From Lewinellaceae bacterium (GTDB lineage Bacteria; Bacteroidota; Bacteroidia; Chitinophagales; Saprospiraceae): DNA of 64,000 nt. The DNA is taken from the NCBI GenBank assembly GCA_020636315.1, contig JACJYA010000016.1, forward strand, positions 1 through 64,000. Reading direction: 5' to 3'. Within the stretch, counting starts at the first letter, position 1, and each line of letters starts with the position of its first letter. Below, piece after piece: positions 51,876-60,881 of this stretch. The position numbers and the translations under genes are program-made. The notes under the pieces are model-generated. The model had not been told where the DNA came from, searched no databases, and saw only the letters and a list, made by a program, of their open reading frames with translations.

Positions 51876-52922
51876 ATGCAAAATCCAAACCTGGACCCGA
51901 GCGAGGAACGCTTGAGCGCCGAAGAACAACAAATAGAGAAATCCCTGCGGCCCAAAGCCCTGGAAGAGTTCAGCGGCCAGCCGAAAATCGTAGAAAACCT
52001 GCACATTTTTATCGAAGCGGCTAAACAAAGAGGCGAAGCCCTCGACCACGTCCTGCTCCACGGCCCTCCGGGGCTGGGTAAAACGACCCTTTCCTATATT
52101 ATTGCTTTTGAATTGGGCGCCAACCTGAAAATGTCTTCCGGGCCCGTGCTTGAAAAGCCGGGCGACCTGGCCGGGCTGCTGACCAACCTGGAGGAAGGAG
52201 ACGTGCTCTTCATCGATGAGATCCACCGGCTGAACACCGTGGTTGAAGAATACCTTTACTCCGCAATGGAAGATTACCGCATCGACATTATGATCGACAG
52301 CGGACCCAACGCCCGTAGTATTCAGATCACGCTCAATCCTTTCACCCTGGTGGGAGCCACTACCCGCATGGGCCTGCTTACTTCTCCCATGCGCGCCCGC
52401 TTCGGCATCAACTGCCACCTCGACTATTACGACGCAAAAACGCTCGAACGCATCATCAAGCGCTCGGCCGGCATCCTGAAGGTGCCTATCACCGAAGACG
52501 GCGCCGCCGAGATCGCCCGCCGCAGCCGGGGCACCCCCCGTATCGCCAACGCCCTCCTTCGGCGCATCCGGGATTTTGCCCAGATCAAGGGGGACGGCAC
52601 CATAGATGTTGAGATCGCCCATTTCGGCCTCTCCGCCCTCAACGTTGACGAAGGCGGCCTGGATGAAATGGACAACAAGATCCTTTCCACCATCATTCAT
52701 AAATTCAAAGGTGGGCCGGTGGGTATTACCACCATTGCCACCGCTGTGGGGGAAGAAGCCGGCACCATCGAAGAGGTGCACGAGCCGTTTCTCATCATGG
52801 AAGGTTACATTCAGCGCACGCCCCGCGGGCGGGAGGCAACCGAAAGAGCCTACCGGCATATCGGCGTGGTGCCGCCCGGGCGGGCGGGGACGTTATTTGA
52901 CGGAGTGGACCCGGCAGAATAG
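51876..52922 (+). CDS. ruvB: Holliday junction branch-migration helicase RuvB
   Basis: 348 aa. Walker A GPPGLGKT (63-70), Walker B VLFIDEIHRL, sensor region TLVGATTRMGLLTSPMRARFG and the C-terminal winged-helix segment GGPVGITTIATAVGEEAGTIEEVHEPFLIMEGYIQRTPRGR are all canonical. It forms hexameric rings that drive RuvA-bound Holliday junctions. ruvA and ruvC are not in the window, as is common in Bacteroidota. Confidence 0.98.
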   Translation: MQNPNLDPSEERLSAEEQQIEKSLRPKALEEFSGQPKIVENLHIFIEAAKQRGEALDHVLLHGPPGLGKTTLSYIIAFELGANLKMSSGPVLEKPGDLAGLLTNLEEGDVLFIDEIHRLNTVVEEYLYSAMEDYRIDIMIDSGPNARSIQITLNPFTLVGATTRMGLLTSPMRARFGINCHLDYYDAKTLERIIKRSAGILKVPITEDGAAEIARRSRGTPRIANALLRRIRDFAQIKGDGTIDVEIAHFGLSALNVDEGGLDEMDNKILSTIIHKFKGGPVGITTIATAVGEEAGTIEEVHEPFLIMEGYIQRTPRGREATERAYRHIGVVPPGRAGTLFDGVDPAE

Positions 52923-53128
52923 AATGCTCATGCCGGGGGCTATCGCCATCGCCCATACCCACAAACCGGGTGACTGCAAATAAGAGGTTCCTGGCGCCTG
53001 ATAAATATCACTGCCTCCAATGAGGAATGTCAGCCCACTCCGATGGAGAATCTCACATCTTAGCAGTGCCCTTATCGATAGAGGGTAATACAACTATGGC
53101 ACTTCATTGTAGTAAATAAGCGGATAAG

Positions 53129-53164
53129 GAATGCTGCTGGGGTAGGAAATTCCCGGCAGCATTC
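53129..53164 (+). terminator. Hairpin, possible terminator upstream of universal stress gene
   Basis: GAATGCTGCTGGG (53129-53141) pairs with CCCGGCAGCATTC (53152-53164), one G-T pair, followed by TTATATTA. It is 207 bp after the ruvB stop and 31 bp before the next gene. Confidence 0.6.
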
Positions 53165-53194
53165 TTATATTAAGGGGTGATTAAAACCGATCCT

Positions 53195-54028
53195 ATGAAA
53201 AAATTTCTGGTTCCTACTGACTTCTCCGAAACCTCCCGAAATGCATTATTATATGCCATAGAACTGGCTGCAGAGCTGGAGGCAAAGTCCATTGATGTCG
53301 TCCATGTTTTCCTGCCAGAAACAGCCGGCGAAGCGGATTTTATCCCTCCGGTCGCCCAACTGATGGAGAGCCGGAAAGAGATGCTCCAGACTTTTGTCAG
53401 AGAGAGCCTGAAAGAAAAGGAACCTCCCTGCTGCCCCATAAACCACGAAGTGCTGGTGGGGTTTCCGGGAGATGAACTGACACAGGCATCCGAGGAATTC
53501 GACCTGATCGTGATGGGCACTACCGGCCAGAGCGGAATACTGGAAAAGATCTTCGGCAGTGTTTCTTCCAGCGTGTCTCAAAGAGCCTACTGCCCGGTTT
53601 TATTGGTCCCCCATAATGCCCGTTTCCAGCCGGTACACCATATTGTTTATGCCAGTAATTACGAATCGGCTGACAAAGAGATGGTTGACAAGCTGGCCGA
53701 GTTCAATAAGCCTTTCAAGGGCCATGTTCACTTTGTGCACGTCAGGAAAGATGAATCTTCTCCTTCTGAGTTTGCCAAGGCCAAAGAAGATATCTTTCAG
53801 AAGCTTTTCAAAGAAGGAGAACCGGATTTTGCATTCGATATCGCAGAAGTGATCAATGAAGATGTAGCCGAAGGGCTGAGCGCTTATGCCGATGAAAAAA
53901 AAGCGGATATAGCGATCATGGTTACCCGCCACCGCAGCATCTGGCAGAGCATGCTTCACCGCAGCCAGACCAAAAGGATGGCACTGGCCACTCATATTCC
54001 ACTGATGGTCCTGCATTTGGATAGTTAG
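53195..54028 (+). CDS. Tandem universal stress protein (UspA x2)
   Basis: Start at the ATG at 53195 (MKKFLVPTDFSETS); a GTG at 53177 is less likely. 277 aa with two UspA domains. The first (1-140) has the ATP-binding-type glycine motif VMGTTGQSGILEKIFGSVSSSVSQRAYCPVLLVP. The second (about 145-277, HHIVYASNYES... IAIMVTRHRSIWQSMLHRSQTKRMALATHIPLMVLH) lacks the GxxGxxGS loop. Two-domain Usp proteins are common in Bacteroidota; the role is stress survival, with no specific partner visible. Confidence 0.93.
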   Translation: MKKFLVPTDFSETSRNALLYAIELAAELEAKSIDVVHVFLPETAGEADFIPPVAQLMESRKEMLQTFVRESLKEKEPPCCPINHEVLVGFPGDELTQASEEFDLIVMGTTGQSGILEKIFGSVSSSVSQRAYCPVLLVPHNARFQPVHHIVYASNYESADKEMVDKLAEFNKPFKGHVHFVHVRKDESSPSEFAKAKEDIFQKLFKEGEPDFAFDIAEVINEDVAEGLSAYADEKKADIAIMVTRHRSIWQSMLHRSQTKRMALATHIPLMVLHLDS

Positions 54029-54163
54029 ATGGATGGCCCACCTTGGTAAGCCAGATATTCCATCAGGAGGGCGTGTTCAAAGTTTCTGGTTACTCTGGAA
54101 ACCAGTGGGTTAGCAGAGCGCGGGCACACTCATTTGTACTATCCTCATCTGAAAAGGGAGAGA

Positions 54164-54200
54164 CAACAATATTGCCATATAGCCATATAGCCATTTAACA
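54164..54200. repeat. ATGGCTATAT-type short repeat array (minus orientation)
   Basis: Read on the minus strand the segment contains ATGGCTATATGGCTATATGG followed by CAATATTGTTG. It shares its units with the 14-bp repeats at 50007-50036. It lies just after the glycosyltransferase stop. Confidence 0.6.
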
Positions 54201-54204
54201 ATCC

Positions 54205-55890
54205 TCAATTCACTTCCACCTCCACCAGTTCACTTTTCACATCGGGAGGGAGGCCATCCCAGCTCAGGCCCACTCCGAAATGGTAGGCTCCACCCAGGGA
54301 ATCCGGAACTGAGAACCGGGCCTCAAAAGTGGCAGTATCTTTGGCAGGAAGGGCCAAAGAAGTCCCCTGAAGCGTTATCAACGGATAAGATTCAGGTACC
54401 CCCGTTCTTAAGAAAACCCCCCTGGCAATAACAGGGAGGCTTCCTTTCCGCAAATCAATATTGAAAGGATACGGGTTGAAAAAACGCAGCCGGAAAGCCA
54501 GCGGCTGGCCCGTTCGCCAGGGCCCGGGCAGGCTATCCGGAAAAAAGCAGCGGACCTTCTCTATCACCTGAAGGCTGTCCAGCACCTGCAGCTTGAAAGA
54601 TTTTCGGGTAAGCTCCACTTTCTGGCAATTTTTGCACTTCCAGGAATTCTGCGCCGCGAGCAAAACCCTTTGGTTGTGCAGCTCCTCTTCCCAGTCCCAA
54701 ATGTCGAACTGGTTGGGACGATATTCCACATCCGAAAAAGCATAGGCCTTCTCCCCTGAGTAAAAACTGTATTTGGAAACATCCCGGTAAGTGTTGTGAA
54801 ACAACACCGGCAGGCCGGCGGCCCGCTCTTTCAGTTCGTAAACCCACTGACGGCGGTGAAAATCGCTCTTCAGCCCGGTCCAGTTGAAAGCCAGTTCCAG
54901 CCTCACCGCCAGCAACAGCAGGATAGTTGCCAGAGAGGTAAGCCGCACCCACCGCGCGAATGCAGGATACCGCCGGCTTTCCCCGAAAAGGGTCAGCACG
55001 ATGGGGAAACTGAGCACTGCCGTCCACTGAGGCTCTACATGGCCCTTGAAAGAAGTATAAAAGAAAAAAATCCAGAAGCCGTATAAAAGGAACCGGTATG
55101 CCCTTTCCTGTTTTTCTTCCGCCCGCCTCCTCCATAGAACCCTTAACAACAGGGGAAATAAAAAGGGGCTGAAAATGACGAATTGGTTCAGCAGGTAAGT
55201 TGTCGTATATTTCAATTGATACACATCGTCCCTTCCCTTAAGATGATAGAGAAAGGAAGGGAAACCATGCTCATACTGCCAGTAGAGGTGTGGAAAAAAA
55301 AGGACAAACCCCAGAACAGAGGCAAAGTAAAATTTAGGGTTGGCCAATAAAGACAGGTTAGACAAAAGGATAAAAAAGATCAGGAGCACTCCATGATATT
55401 TGCTGTACAGCAAGGCGGCCATACAGGCTCCCAGCAATATGGTGTACAGCCATCCGCTTTCTCTGATAAACTGCCGATATAACCAAAGAAATACAGCAGT
55501 AAAAAAAAGCAGCGGCCCATCCGGAGTGGCAACGAAACCATAGGCCTCGAGAAGGGGGATGGCTGCCAGCAGGCCAATTAGCGTAATGGCGTCCCATTTC
55601 CCCGCGGGCCTGCCGGCCAGCAACCAGATGAAATAAAACGAAAGGGGCTGAAGCAGCACAAAACAAAGGCGGACGCCCAACTCTCCCGGAAAGGCCAACG
55701 TACCAAGCCGGATCAGAAGGGCAGTCATCGGAGGATGGTCAAAATACCCCCAATCCAAATCCTGGGAATACATCCAATAGTAGGCTTCATCCGGGTCGAG
55801 TTCTGTCAGGGCCGCCTGAAAAAGGTTGATCACCAGCCAGGCCAGTAAAAGCCCCCAAAACCATTTTCTCCCCAAAGCCTGTTGATCCAT
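54205..55890 (-). CDS. Glycosyltransferase family 39-like integral membrane protein
   Basis: 561 aa with about 10-12 hydrophobic helices in the first about 370 residues and a soluble C-terminal part. The first loop carries the GT-C acidic motif LDPDEAYYW (Asp-Asp/Glu metal site) followed by GYFDHPPMTALLIRLG, characteristic of the PMT/ArnT group (GT39). Such enzymes use polyprenyl-phosphate sugars as donors to glycosylate lipid or protein acceptors outside the membrane. The acceptor here is unknown. 7 bp after the META-domain gene, so probably in the same operon. Confidence 0.87.
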   Translation of the reverse strand: MDQQALGRKWFWGLLLAWLVINLFQAALTELDPDEAYYWMYSQDLDWGYFDHPPMTALLIRLGTLAFPGELGVRLCFVLLQPLSFYFIWLLAGRPAGKWDAITLIGLLAAIPLLEAYGFVATPDGPLLFFTAVFLWLYRQFIRESGWLYTILLGACMAALLYSKYHGVLLIFFILLSNLSLLANPKFYFASVLGFVLFFPHLYWQYEHGFPSFLYHLKGRDDVYQLKYTTTYLLNQFVIFSPFLFPLLLRVLWRRRAEEKQERAYRFLLYGFWIFFFYTSFKGHVEPQWTAVLSFPIVLTLFGESRRYPAFARWVRLTSLATILLLLAVRLELAFNWTGLKSDFHRRQWVYELKERAAGLPVLFHNTYRDVSKYSFYSGEKAYAFSDVEYRPNQFDIWDWEEELHNQRVLLAAQNSWKCKNCQKVELTRKSFKLQVLDSLQVIEKVRCFFPDSLPGPWRTGQPLAFRLRFFNPYPFNIDLRKGSLPVIARGVFLRTGVPESYPLITLQGTSLALPAKDTATFEARFSVPDSLGGAYHFGVGLSWDGLPPDVKSELVEVEVN

Positions 55891-55897
55891 GTAAGGC

Positions 55898-56431
55898 TTA
55901 TTTCAGGTCGTTTCGGAAAGTGAGCTGCCCTCCCGGGCCTGATAATTCAAGGAACACCAGGTTGACTTTAAAGCTTTCGGCTCCTTCCAGCAACTCAACC
56001 ACCCTCGTTTCCTGGATCATCAACCCCGCACAGATCTCCCTTGTCTTTGAAATGTTGGAAATATCAACTGTTCCGTTTTCTCCGAGGAAAATCTGCCCGT
56101 TCAGGCGGTTGCAGCCTCCAGTGCCGGAAAGCTGGTTGCCATTCACCTGAATGGAGATGGCGGATTTGCCCACAGGCCGCTCCTGCCTGCCTTCGTAGGT
56201 GTATTTGGAAAGCACCCAGGATTTTCCCTCGATATCGGGATATTTATAGGCCCCTTCACCGGATGCCGGTGGGGGGGCAGGCACATTACTCTGTTCCTGA
56301 GTGGTATCGGCCTGGTTTGGACTGATAGCCGGCTCTTCCATGGTGTCTTTGCCCTTTTCCCCCTCGTTCCTGCAGGAAGCTACCAGCAATAGGCCTGAAA
56401 ACAAAATAACGGACAGGCGTCTCATAATCAC
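55898..56431 (-). CDS. META-domain lipoprotein
   Basis: 177-aa lipoprotein (Cys20, LVASCRNE) with a Pro/Ser/Gln-rich linker (about 21-65) and a META domain (about 70-175): EGKSWVLSKYTYEG, ISIQVNGNQLSGTGGCNRLNGQI, SKTREICAG, RVVELLEGAESFKV. The GGCNRLNG and EICAG motifs are family hallmarks (HslJ-like). Function in Bacteroidota is unclear; HslJ relatives are linked to stress and antibiotic tolerance. Confidence 0.9.
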   Translation of the reverse strand: MIMRRLSVILFSGLLLVASCRNEGEKGKDTMEEPAISPNQADTTQEQSNVPAPPPASGEGAYKYPDIEGKSWVLSKYTYEGRQERPVGKSAISIQVNGNQLSGTGGCNRLNGQIFLGENGTVDISNISKTREICAGLMIQETRVVELLEGAESFKVNLVFLELSGPGGQLTFRNDLK

Positions 56432-56454
56432 AAATTATATGAAATGTTTGTTTT

Positions 56455-57270
56455 CTAATACCCTTCCGCCAAAAGCCCCGCCATTTGTTCCCGGCTGATA
56501 GTGAATGAGGTGGGCCCAACTACATAAGCGGCTATTTCATAGGGATTGTAGTAGAAATAGAGCCCTTCTTCCGTCAGGGCATAATTTTCAGGTAAGGCAA
56601 AAGATTCGCCCCAGAAAAAACCTGCATCCGAAAGGCTTTCGTCAACGCCCAGCTCCCTTGCTTCCCGGAAATGAACTTCGGCCAGTTCCCGAAGGCGCGC
56701 CGTATCGCGGACGATATCGTTCAGGTGAAGGGCCTTGCCGGTAACTGCGTCAAAATTAATCAGGTAAACAAAGGAATTGGGGTGTGCTCCTCCTGCATAG
56801 GAATAGGTATTGAGCTCAACGGACACCAAATTTTCAGACTGATACAAAACCTGCCCGTCTAACTCAACGGACCAGGCTTGCCCGAGGCCGTCCTCTTCTG
56901 CCATTACAGTTTCGTATTCTTTCAGAAAGTTGTCTGCAATGCTGTCCAGTGACTCAGGGATATCTTCAGGAGCCGGGGCAAAAACGGCCAGGCTGATCCT
57001 CAGATAAGCCCCGATGGTGTCATTGATCCTCCGGACGGCCTCTTCCGGCCCGGCAACTGCAAGAGGATAAACGGCCGAAACCCTGGCGCATTGGTTACTG
57101 TCCTGTTCACAACCCGGCGATTGGCGGTTGAATTCTCGTTGTTCAAAGGTTAAAGCAGCATCAGCAGGGCCTGGCGTTTTCGATTGGACACCCGCCCCCT
57201 GTCCTGATGGCTTACAGCCTGTAGCGAAGAGCATTCCTGAAAGGAAAAGGAAAAACCAATAATTTTTCAT
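56455..57270 (-). CDS. DUF3298/DUF4163-type (RsiV-like) lipoprotein
   Basis: Start at ATG 57270 (MKNYWFFLFLSGMLFATGC), which puts the lipobox cysteine at 19; the ATG at 57285 is also possible. 271 aa. An N-terminal DUF4163-like domain (ALTFEQREFNRQSPGCEQ..., VSAVYPLAVAG, INDTIGAYLRISL) is followed by a C-terminal DUF3298 domain (NLVSVELNTYSYAGGAHPNSFVYLINFDAVTGKALHLNDIV, FALPENYALTEEGLYFYYNPYEIAAYVVGPTSFTISREQM). These folds occur in RsiV, which binds lysozyme, and in many uncharacterised envelope proteins. Here there is no sigma factor nearby, so anti-sigma activity is not supported. Confidence 0.88.
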   Translation of the reverse strand: MKNYWFFLFLSGMLFATGCKPSGQGAGVQSKTPGPADAALTFEQREFNRQSPGCEQDSNQCARVSAVYPLAVAGPEEAVRRINDTIGAYLRISLAVFAPAPEDIPESLDSIADNFLKEYETVMAEEDGLGQAWSVELDGQVLYQSENLVSVELNTYSYAGGAHPNSFVYLINFDAVTGKALHLNDIVRDTARLRELAEVHFREARELGVDESLSDAGFFWGESFALPENYALTEEGLYFYYNPYEIAAYVVGPTSFTISREQMAGLLAEGY

Positions 57271-57384
57271 TTCGGGATATTTCATTTTATGAGCTGTCCG
57301 GAGCGAGCGAAATTACAAAAAAGAGGAATAGCAACAGGCATTTGCCACAGCCTAAAAAATTGAAGGCCGATGAATGATTGGGGT

Positions 57385-58077
57385 TCAGGAAAAAGAAGGG
57401 CCATTCAGCAACCCGCCGAGGGTTCGGACCCCCCTTTTCTTCAATCTCGCCAGAAGCTTCATCAATAGCATAGCAGTAATGAAAGCATCTCCGGCAGCTG
57501 TGTGCCGGTCACTCATTGGCACATTGTAAAGCTTACACAGGGTATCCAGGCCAAAAGTCCCCGGCTGTTCATAGGCTTTTTTTTCAGAAACCCGGCTGGC
57601 AAGGGTAGCCGTATCAAGCCGTTTATTGGCCAGCTTTTGCCCGATCATCCCTTTCAGCACCTGATTGATCATTGTAATATCAAAGGCGACATGGTGCCCC
57701 ACCAGAACACTGTTATGGCAGTATTCCACAAAATGCTTCACCGCTTCGATCTCATCTACGCCGTTGCCGTTGGCTCCTGGAAGGATGCCGTGAACCGCTA
57801 CCGTCTCTCTCACCGGAGAATAAGATTGCTGCACGTAACAATCCAGCCTCTGGCTCAGGTCTATCTGCCAGTTCTGTACTTTAACTGCCCCTATTGACAA
57901 AATCCGGTCTTTTTTGATATCCAGGCCTGTCGTCTCCGTATCCAGAACCACGAAGCAAACCTTTTCAATCGGAGTCTTCTTTTTTGAGGCCTCATCAAAG
58001 CTAAGGAGATAATCCCTCCAGAATTCCGGATAGTCCGGAGAAGGGCCCATTAATTTTGCTACCCATTCGAAGATCAT
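57385..58077 (-). CDS. DnaQ-like 3'-5' exonuclease (DEDDh)
   Basis: 230 aa. The exonuclease sites are complete: Asp46/Glu48 (VLDTETTGLD), Asp133 (GHHVAFDITM), and His192/Asp197 (RHTAAGDAF). The N-terminal extension (WVAKLMGPSPDYPEFWRDYLLSFDEA) is typical of exonucleases encoded beside cNMP-CBS-DUF294 proteins and acetate/solute symporters, and this neighbourhood is reproduced here. Separated by 96 bp from the DUF294 gene upstream. Whether it proofreads DNA or degrades small nucleic acids is unknown. Confidence 0.92.
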   Translation of the reverse strand: MIFEWVAKLMGPSPDYPEFWRDYLLSFDEASKKKTPIEKVCFVVLDTETTGLDIKKDRILSIGAVKVQNWQIDLSQRLDCYVQQSYSPVRETVAVHGILPGANGNGVDEIEAVKHFVEYCHNSVLVGHHVAFDITMINQVLKGMIGQKLANKRLDTATLASRVSEKKAYEQPGTFGLDTLCKLYNVPMSDRHTAAGDAFITAMLLMKLLARLKKRGVRTLGGLLNGPSFS

Positions 58078-58173
58078 TGTCGAATTGTTATTGCTGAATG
58101 TTCAATCTAACAGAAAGTACCGGAAAGCCCTCCCTTGCTGAGAAAGTTTTCTCCCACAGTCCCTGAGCATTCG

Positions 58174-60108
58174 TTACCTGAGATATGCCAGTTGGTACCG
58201 CGTACTCAGCAGGGATTGCAATTCCTTTATCGGCTGGAAGCAGTTCCGCAGGTTCACCCTTTCCATTTTTGACAGTTCGGAGGGGTTAAAGAAGCGCCCT
58301 GAGTCTTTGTTCCTCAACCCCTGAAGGGCACGGTAACGCATTAATATCTCGTAAGCATCTGCTGCCAGTTCATACAACTCCTGGTTGGCCGGTTCCAGTT
58401 CGGCAAGTTTTTCAAAACGCCGGAAGGTATTGTTGATCTTACCTACTTTGGCATCCAGTATCAGTACCCGGGCAGCATCGGCAAGCGGCATCATCGCCCT
58501 GGCCTTGATATCGAATTCGTGCTTGTGTTCGCCGCTGTTCTCTACTACGAAGTTGCGAAAGAAAGTAAGCGGAGGAGGGTTTTGCAAGGCGTCTTTGGCC
58601 AGGAACCCGAGAAAGATCTCCTGCCCCTCTATGATCTTAAAAATATGCTCGGTGAGCTGAAACGACAGTTCCTTCTTTCCGAAAATGGGGCGGTAGTCAA
58701 AGAAAATGGTACAGAACATCACCGCTTTGGGGCTGGGTTCGAAGATCCACTTTGAGAACTGGCCTTTCCATTCTTCGAGAGAAAGGCACCAGCTGGGGTT
58801 ACTGGCCATCATATCGCCGGGACAATATTCATACCCGACGTCATTTAGCATCCGGGTAACTTTTTCAGCCAGCCGGAGAAAATAGTCCTTTGTCGGTTTA
58901 TATTCCTCTTCCGGTACATCTTCAAAGATCAGGGCATTATCCTGGTCCGTACGCAGCAATTGTTCCTGCCGGCCCTCGCTGCCCAGGGCTATCCAGCAAA
59001 ATTCGGCGCCCGGCCGTTCGTGCCCTTCCTTATCCATTTCTTCCTGGCAAAGGCGAATGGTTTGGGATATGAGTTCATCATTGATTTCCGACATTACGGT
59101 GGCAATAAAGGCGATCGCCACTTCCTGGTAAATGTACTTTTTCAGCAGGCCTTCCGCTCTTTCCCGAATATGGCGCAGGGCTTTGCCATCTCTGCACCGG
59201 CGTACTTCCCGAATGAGCAAAGCCGGGTTATTGCCCTGCACTACCATGAGGTCATGCTCGGAAAGCACCCCCATAACGGATGTGCCGTCGGTACCGTCTT
59301 CTGTGATGCACAGGTGGTTGATCCGGTTTTTTACCATTTCTATCTGAACATCAGCAACGGTTATATTGGGGCCGACGGTAATGACAGGGCTGGACATGAT
59401 CTCCGTCACGGGTTTATCAAGGCTGACCAGGCCGGTGGCCACCTTTGCCCTAAGGTCTTTATCGGTTACAATGCCTACCGGTTGCCGCTCTTTATTGACC
59501 ACTATTACCGACCCCACATGGTGGCGGCTCATTATTCCAGCCGCCTCCCGGATAAGGGTATCCGGAAGGCAGGTCACCGGGTCTTTACTCTTTTCCAGAG
59601 ACTGGATCTCAACCAGCGGAAAACCGGCTTCCATACTCTTATCCTGATCAAGGAACAGCATTGATTTACTTTCCCGGCGATATTTCTTTCCGACCCCGGC
59701 AGCGTAGGTCCTTGCCAGATAGAAAGCTACTTTGGGGTTGTTTTCCAATGCCTCCCGGAAGCCCTTCACATCGATGGCGTAAATAAGGGATTCCTCCACA
59801 ACTTGTGCCGTCAGCGCATAGCTCTCCGAAGCCAGAAGCGGCCTTATTCCAAATACATCTCCCTCATCGCACTGCTCGACCAGGACAGGTTGCCCATTCT
59901 GTTCCAGAAGGAGGTGTACGGCTCCTTCCCGAACGATATAGATATGGCTGCCCGGCGCGTCTCCCTGCTGAAAAATAACTTCATCCGGCTGGCGATACTG
60001 AACCAGGACTCTTTCCGATATCCTCATCAGCATGTCCGGAGACAATAAGTTGAAAGGAGGAAATTCTTTCAAAAAATCATACACCCGGCGTGGAATTGTA
60101 TTTTCCAT
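58174..60108 (-). CDS. cNMP-binding, CBS-pair and DUF294 nucleotidyltransferase protein
   Basis: 644 aa, cytoplasmic. A cyclic-nucleotide-binding domain lies at about 15-125 (VIFQQGDAPGSHIYIVREGAVHLLL, DEGDVFG). Two CBS motifs occupy about 172-295 (VTCLPDTLIREAAGIMSRHHVGSVIVV; VITVGPNITVADVQIEMVKNRINHLCI). A nucleotidyltransferase-like DUF294 domain is at about 325-470 with GSEGRQEQ (376-383) and Asp388/Asp390 (TDQDNALI). A C-terminal DUF294_C helical domain (about 500-640) ends the chain. Such proteins are GlnD-like candidate regulators, often linked to the DUF4212/symporter pair, which lies divergently next door. Confidence 0.95.
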   Translation of the reverse strand: MENTIPRRVYDFLKEFPPFNLLSPDMLMRISERVLVQYRQPDEVIFQQGDAPGSHIYIVREGAVHLLLEQNGQPVLVEQCDEGDVFGIRPLLASESYALTAQVVEESLIYAIDVKGFREALENNPKVAFYLARTYAAGVGKKYRRESKSMLFLDQDKSMEAGFPLVEIQSLEKSKDPVTCLPDTLIREAAGIMSRHHVGSVIVVNKERQPVGIVTDKDLRAKVATGLVSLDKPVTEIMSSPVITVGPNITVADVQIEMVKNRINHLCITEDGTDGTSVMGVLSEHDLMVVQGNNPALLIREVRRCRDGKALRHIRERAEGLLKKYIYQEVAIAFIATVMSEINDELISQTIRLCQEEMDKEGHERPGAEFCWIALGSEGRQEQLLRTDQDNALIFEDVPEEEYKPTKDYFLRLAEKVTRMLNDVGYEYCPGDMMASNPSWCLSLEEWKGQFSKWIFEPSPKAVMFCTIFFDYRPIFGKKELSFQLTEHIFKIIEGQEIFLGFLAKDALQNPPPLTFFRNFVVENSGEHKHEFDIKARAMMPLADAARVLILDAKVGKINNTFRRFEKLAELEPANQELYELAADAYEILMRYRALQGLRNKDSGRFFNPSELSKMERVNLRNCFQPIKELQSLLSTRYQLAYLR

Positions 60109-60224
60109 AATTGTTGGTTTCCATTATTCTGGCAAACAGCTTTTGAGAAGCAATTAAAACAGGAAAGCCGACAGGGAATACCCAATTACTTTTCCGTTTT
60201 AGCATATTTACAAAAATACATGTT

Positions 60225-60232
60225 TATATTTG
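60225..60232 (+). promoter_or_regulatory. Putative -7 element of the ArsR-like gene
   Basis: TATATTTG matches TAnnTTTG 27 bp before the ATG at 60259. The surrounding AT-rich sequence has partial dyad symmetry and could also be an operator. Confidence 0.5.
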
Positions 60233-60258
60233 TTATTGTATGATCAAGTAAGGGAGAA

Positions 60259-60549
60259 ATGAAAACACACTTCAACGCTAATTTTCTGGAAGATTCCACA
60301 GAAACACTAAGGGCAATTGCCCACCCCATCCGCATAGCCATCATCGACCTTCTTTTCAATAACGGGCAAATGACTGTCACCAATATCTACGAGCAGTTAC
60401 AGATCGAACAAGCCATTGCATCCCACCACCTCCGCATACTTAAGAACAAAAACGTCGTCAACGTAGAACGTGATGGCAAGAATTCTTTGTACTCGCTGAG
60501 CAAAGAAGAATATTATGAGATCATTAAAACCCTTATCAAGGTCATCTGA
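60259..60549 (+). CDS. ArsR-family winged-helix regulator
   Basis: 96 aa: HPIRIAIIDLLFNNGQMTVTNIYEQLQIEQAIASHHLRILKNKNVVNVERDGKNSLYSL is a full ArsR/SmtB winged helix with the recognition helix QAIASHHLRILK. The metal-binding ELCVCDL-type motif of classical ArsR proteins is absent, so it is probably not a metal sensor. It precedes the outer-membrane/symporter genes by 332 bp and is divergent from the DUF294 gene, so it may control either unit. AGGGAG 5 nt before the ATG gives a usable ribosome site, uncommon in this window. Confidence 0.9.
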   Translation: MKTHFNANFLEDSTETLRAIAHPIRIAIIDLLFNNGQMTVTNIYEQLQIEQAIASHHLRILKNKNVVNVERDGKNSLYSLSKEEYYEIIKTLIKVI

Positions 60550-60881
60550 GTTTTTTCGCCTGATGGAATTTTAAACCCAGCCTCGATCTACACAATATAG
60601 TTCCCCGTAATTCAAAGAAACCGGCCGTTTCAGGTTTTGCCCTTCCCTTATATATGATTTACTTCATACATGCCAGCCAACTCCATTTTCACACCTCCCG
60701 CTCCTGCCGAACAAACCTTTACGACATCGCTATTATACCAAAATCTATTTCACTCCCAAAAGCATTCGTAGCATAAAATCCTGAACAAAGTTCATTTTTT
60801 TAATGAAAAGCTTGTAAATATATAGATAACTATATACTTTAGCTGTTAAATGAGCTGATCTTTCACCTTAAAACAAAGTTT
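60550..60881. promoter_or_regulatory. Control region of the porin-symporter operon
   Basis: 332 bp without a gene, increasingly AT-rich to the right. A near-perfect dyad TATATAG-ATAA-CTATATA occupies 60819-60836, 46 bp before the ATG at 60882. It is immediately followed by CTTTAG, so it overlaps a -7-like stretch (TATACTTTAG) and could be an operator. Confidence 0.5.

Noticed and set aside
51702..52859. Open frame of 385 codons on the minus strand
   Set aside because: Antisense to the canonical ruvB gene.
50007..54200. Insertion of a mobile element flanked by the ATGGCTATAT repeats
   Set aside because: The DNA between the two sites encodes housekeeping genes (icd, ruvB, usp) and no transposase, so they are not element ends.
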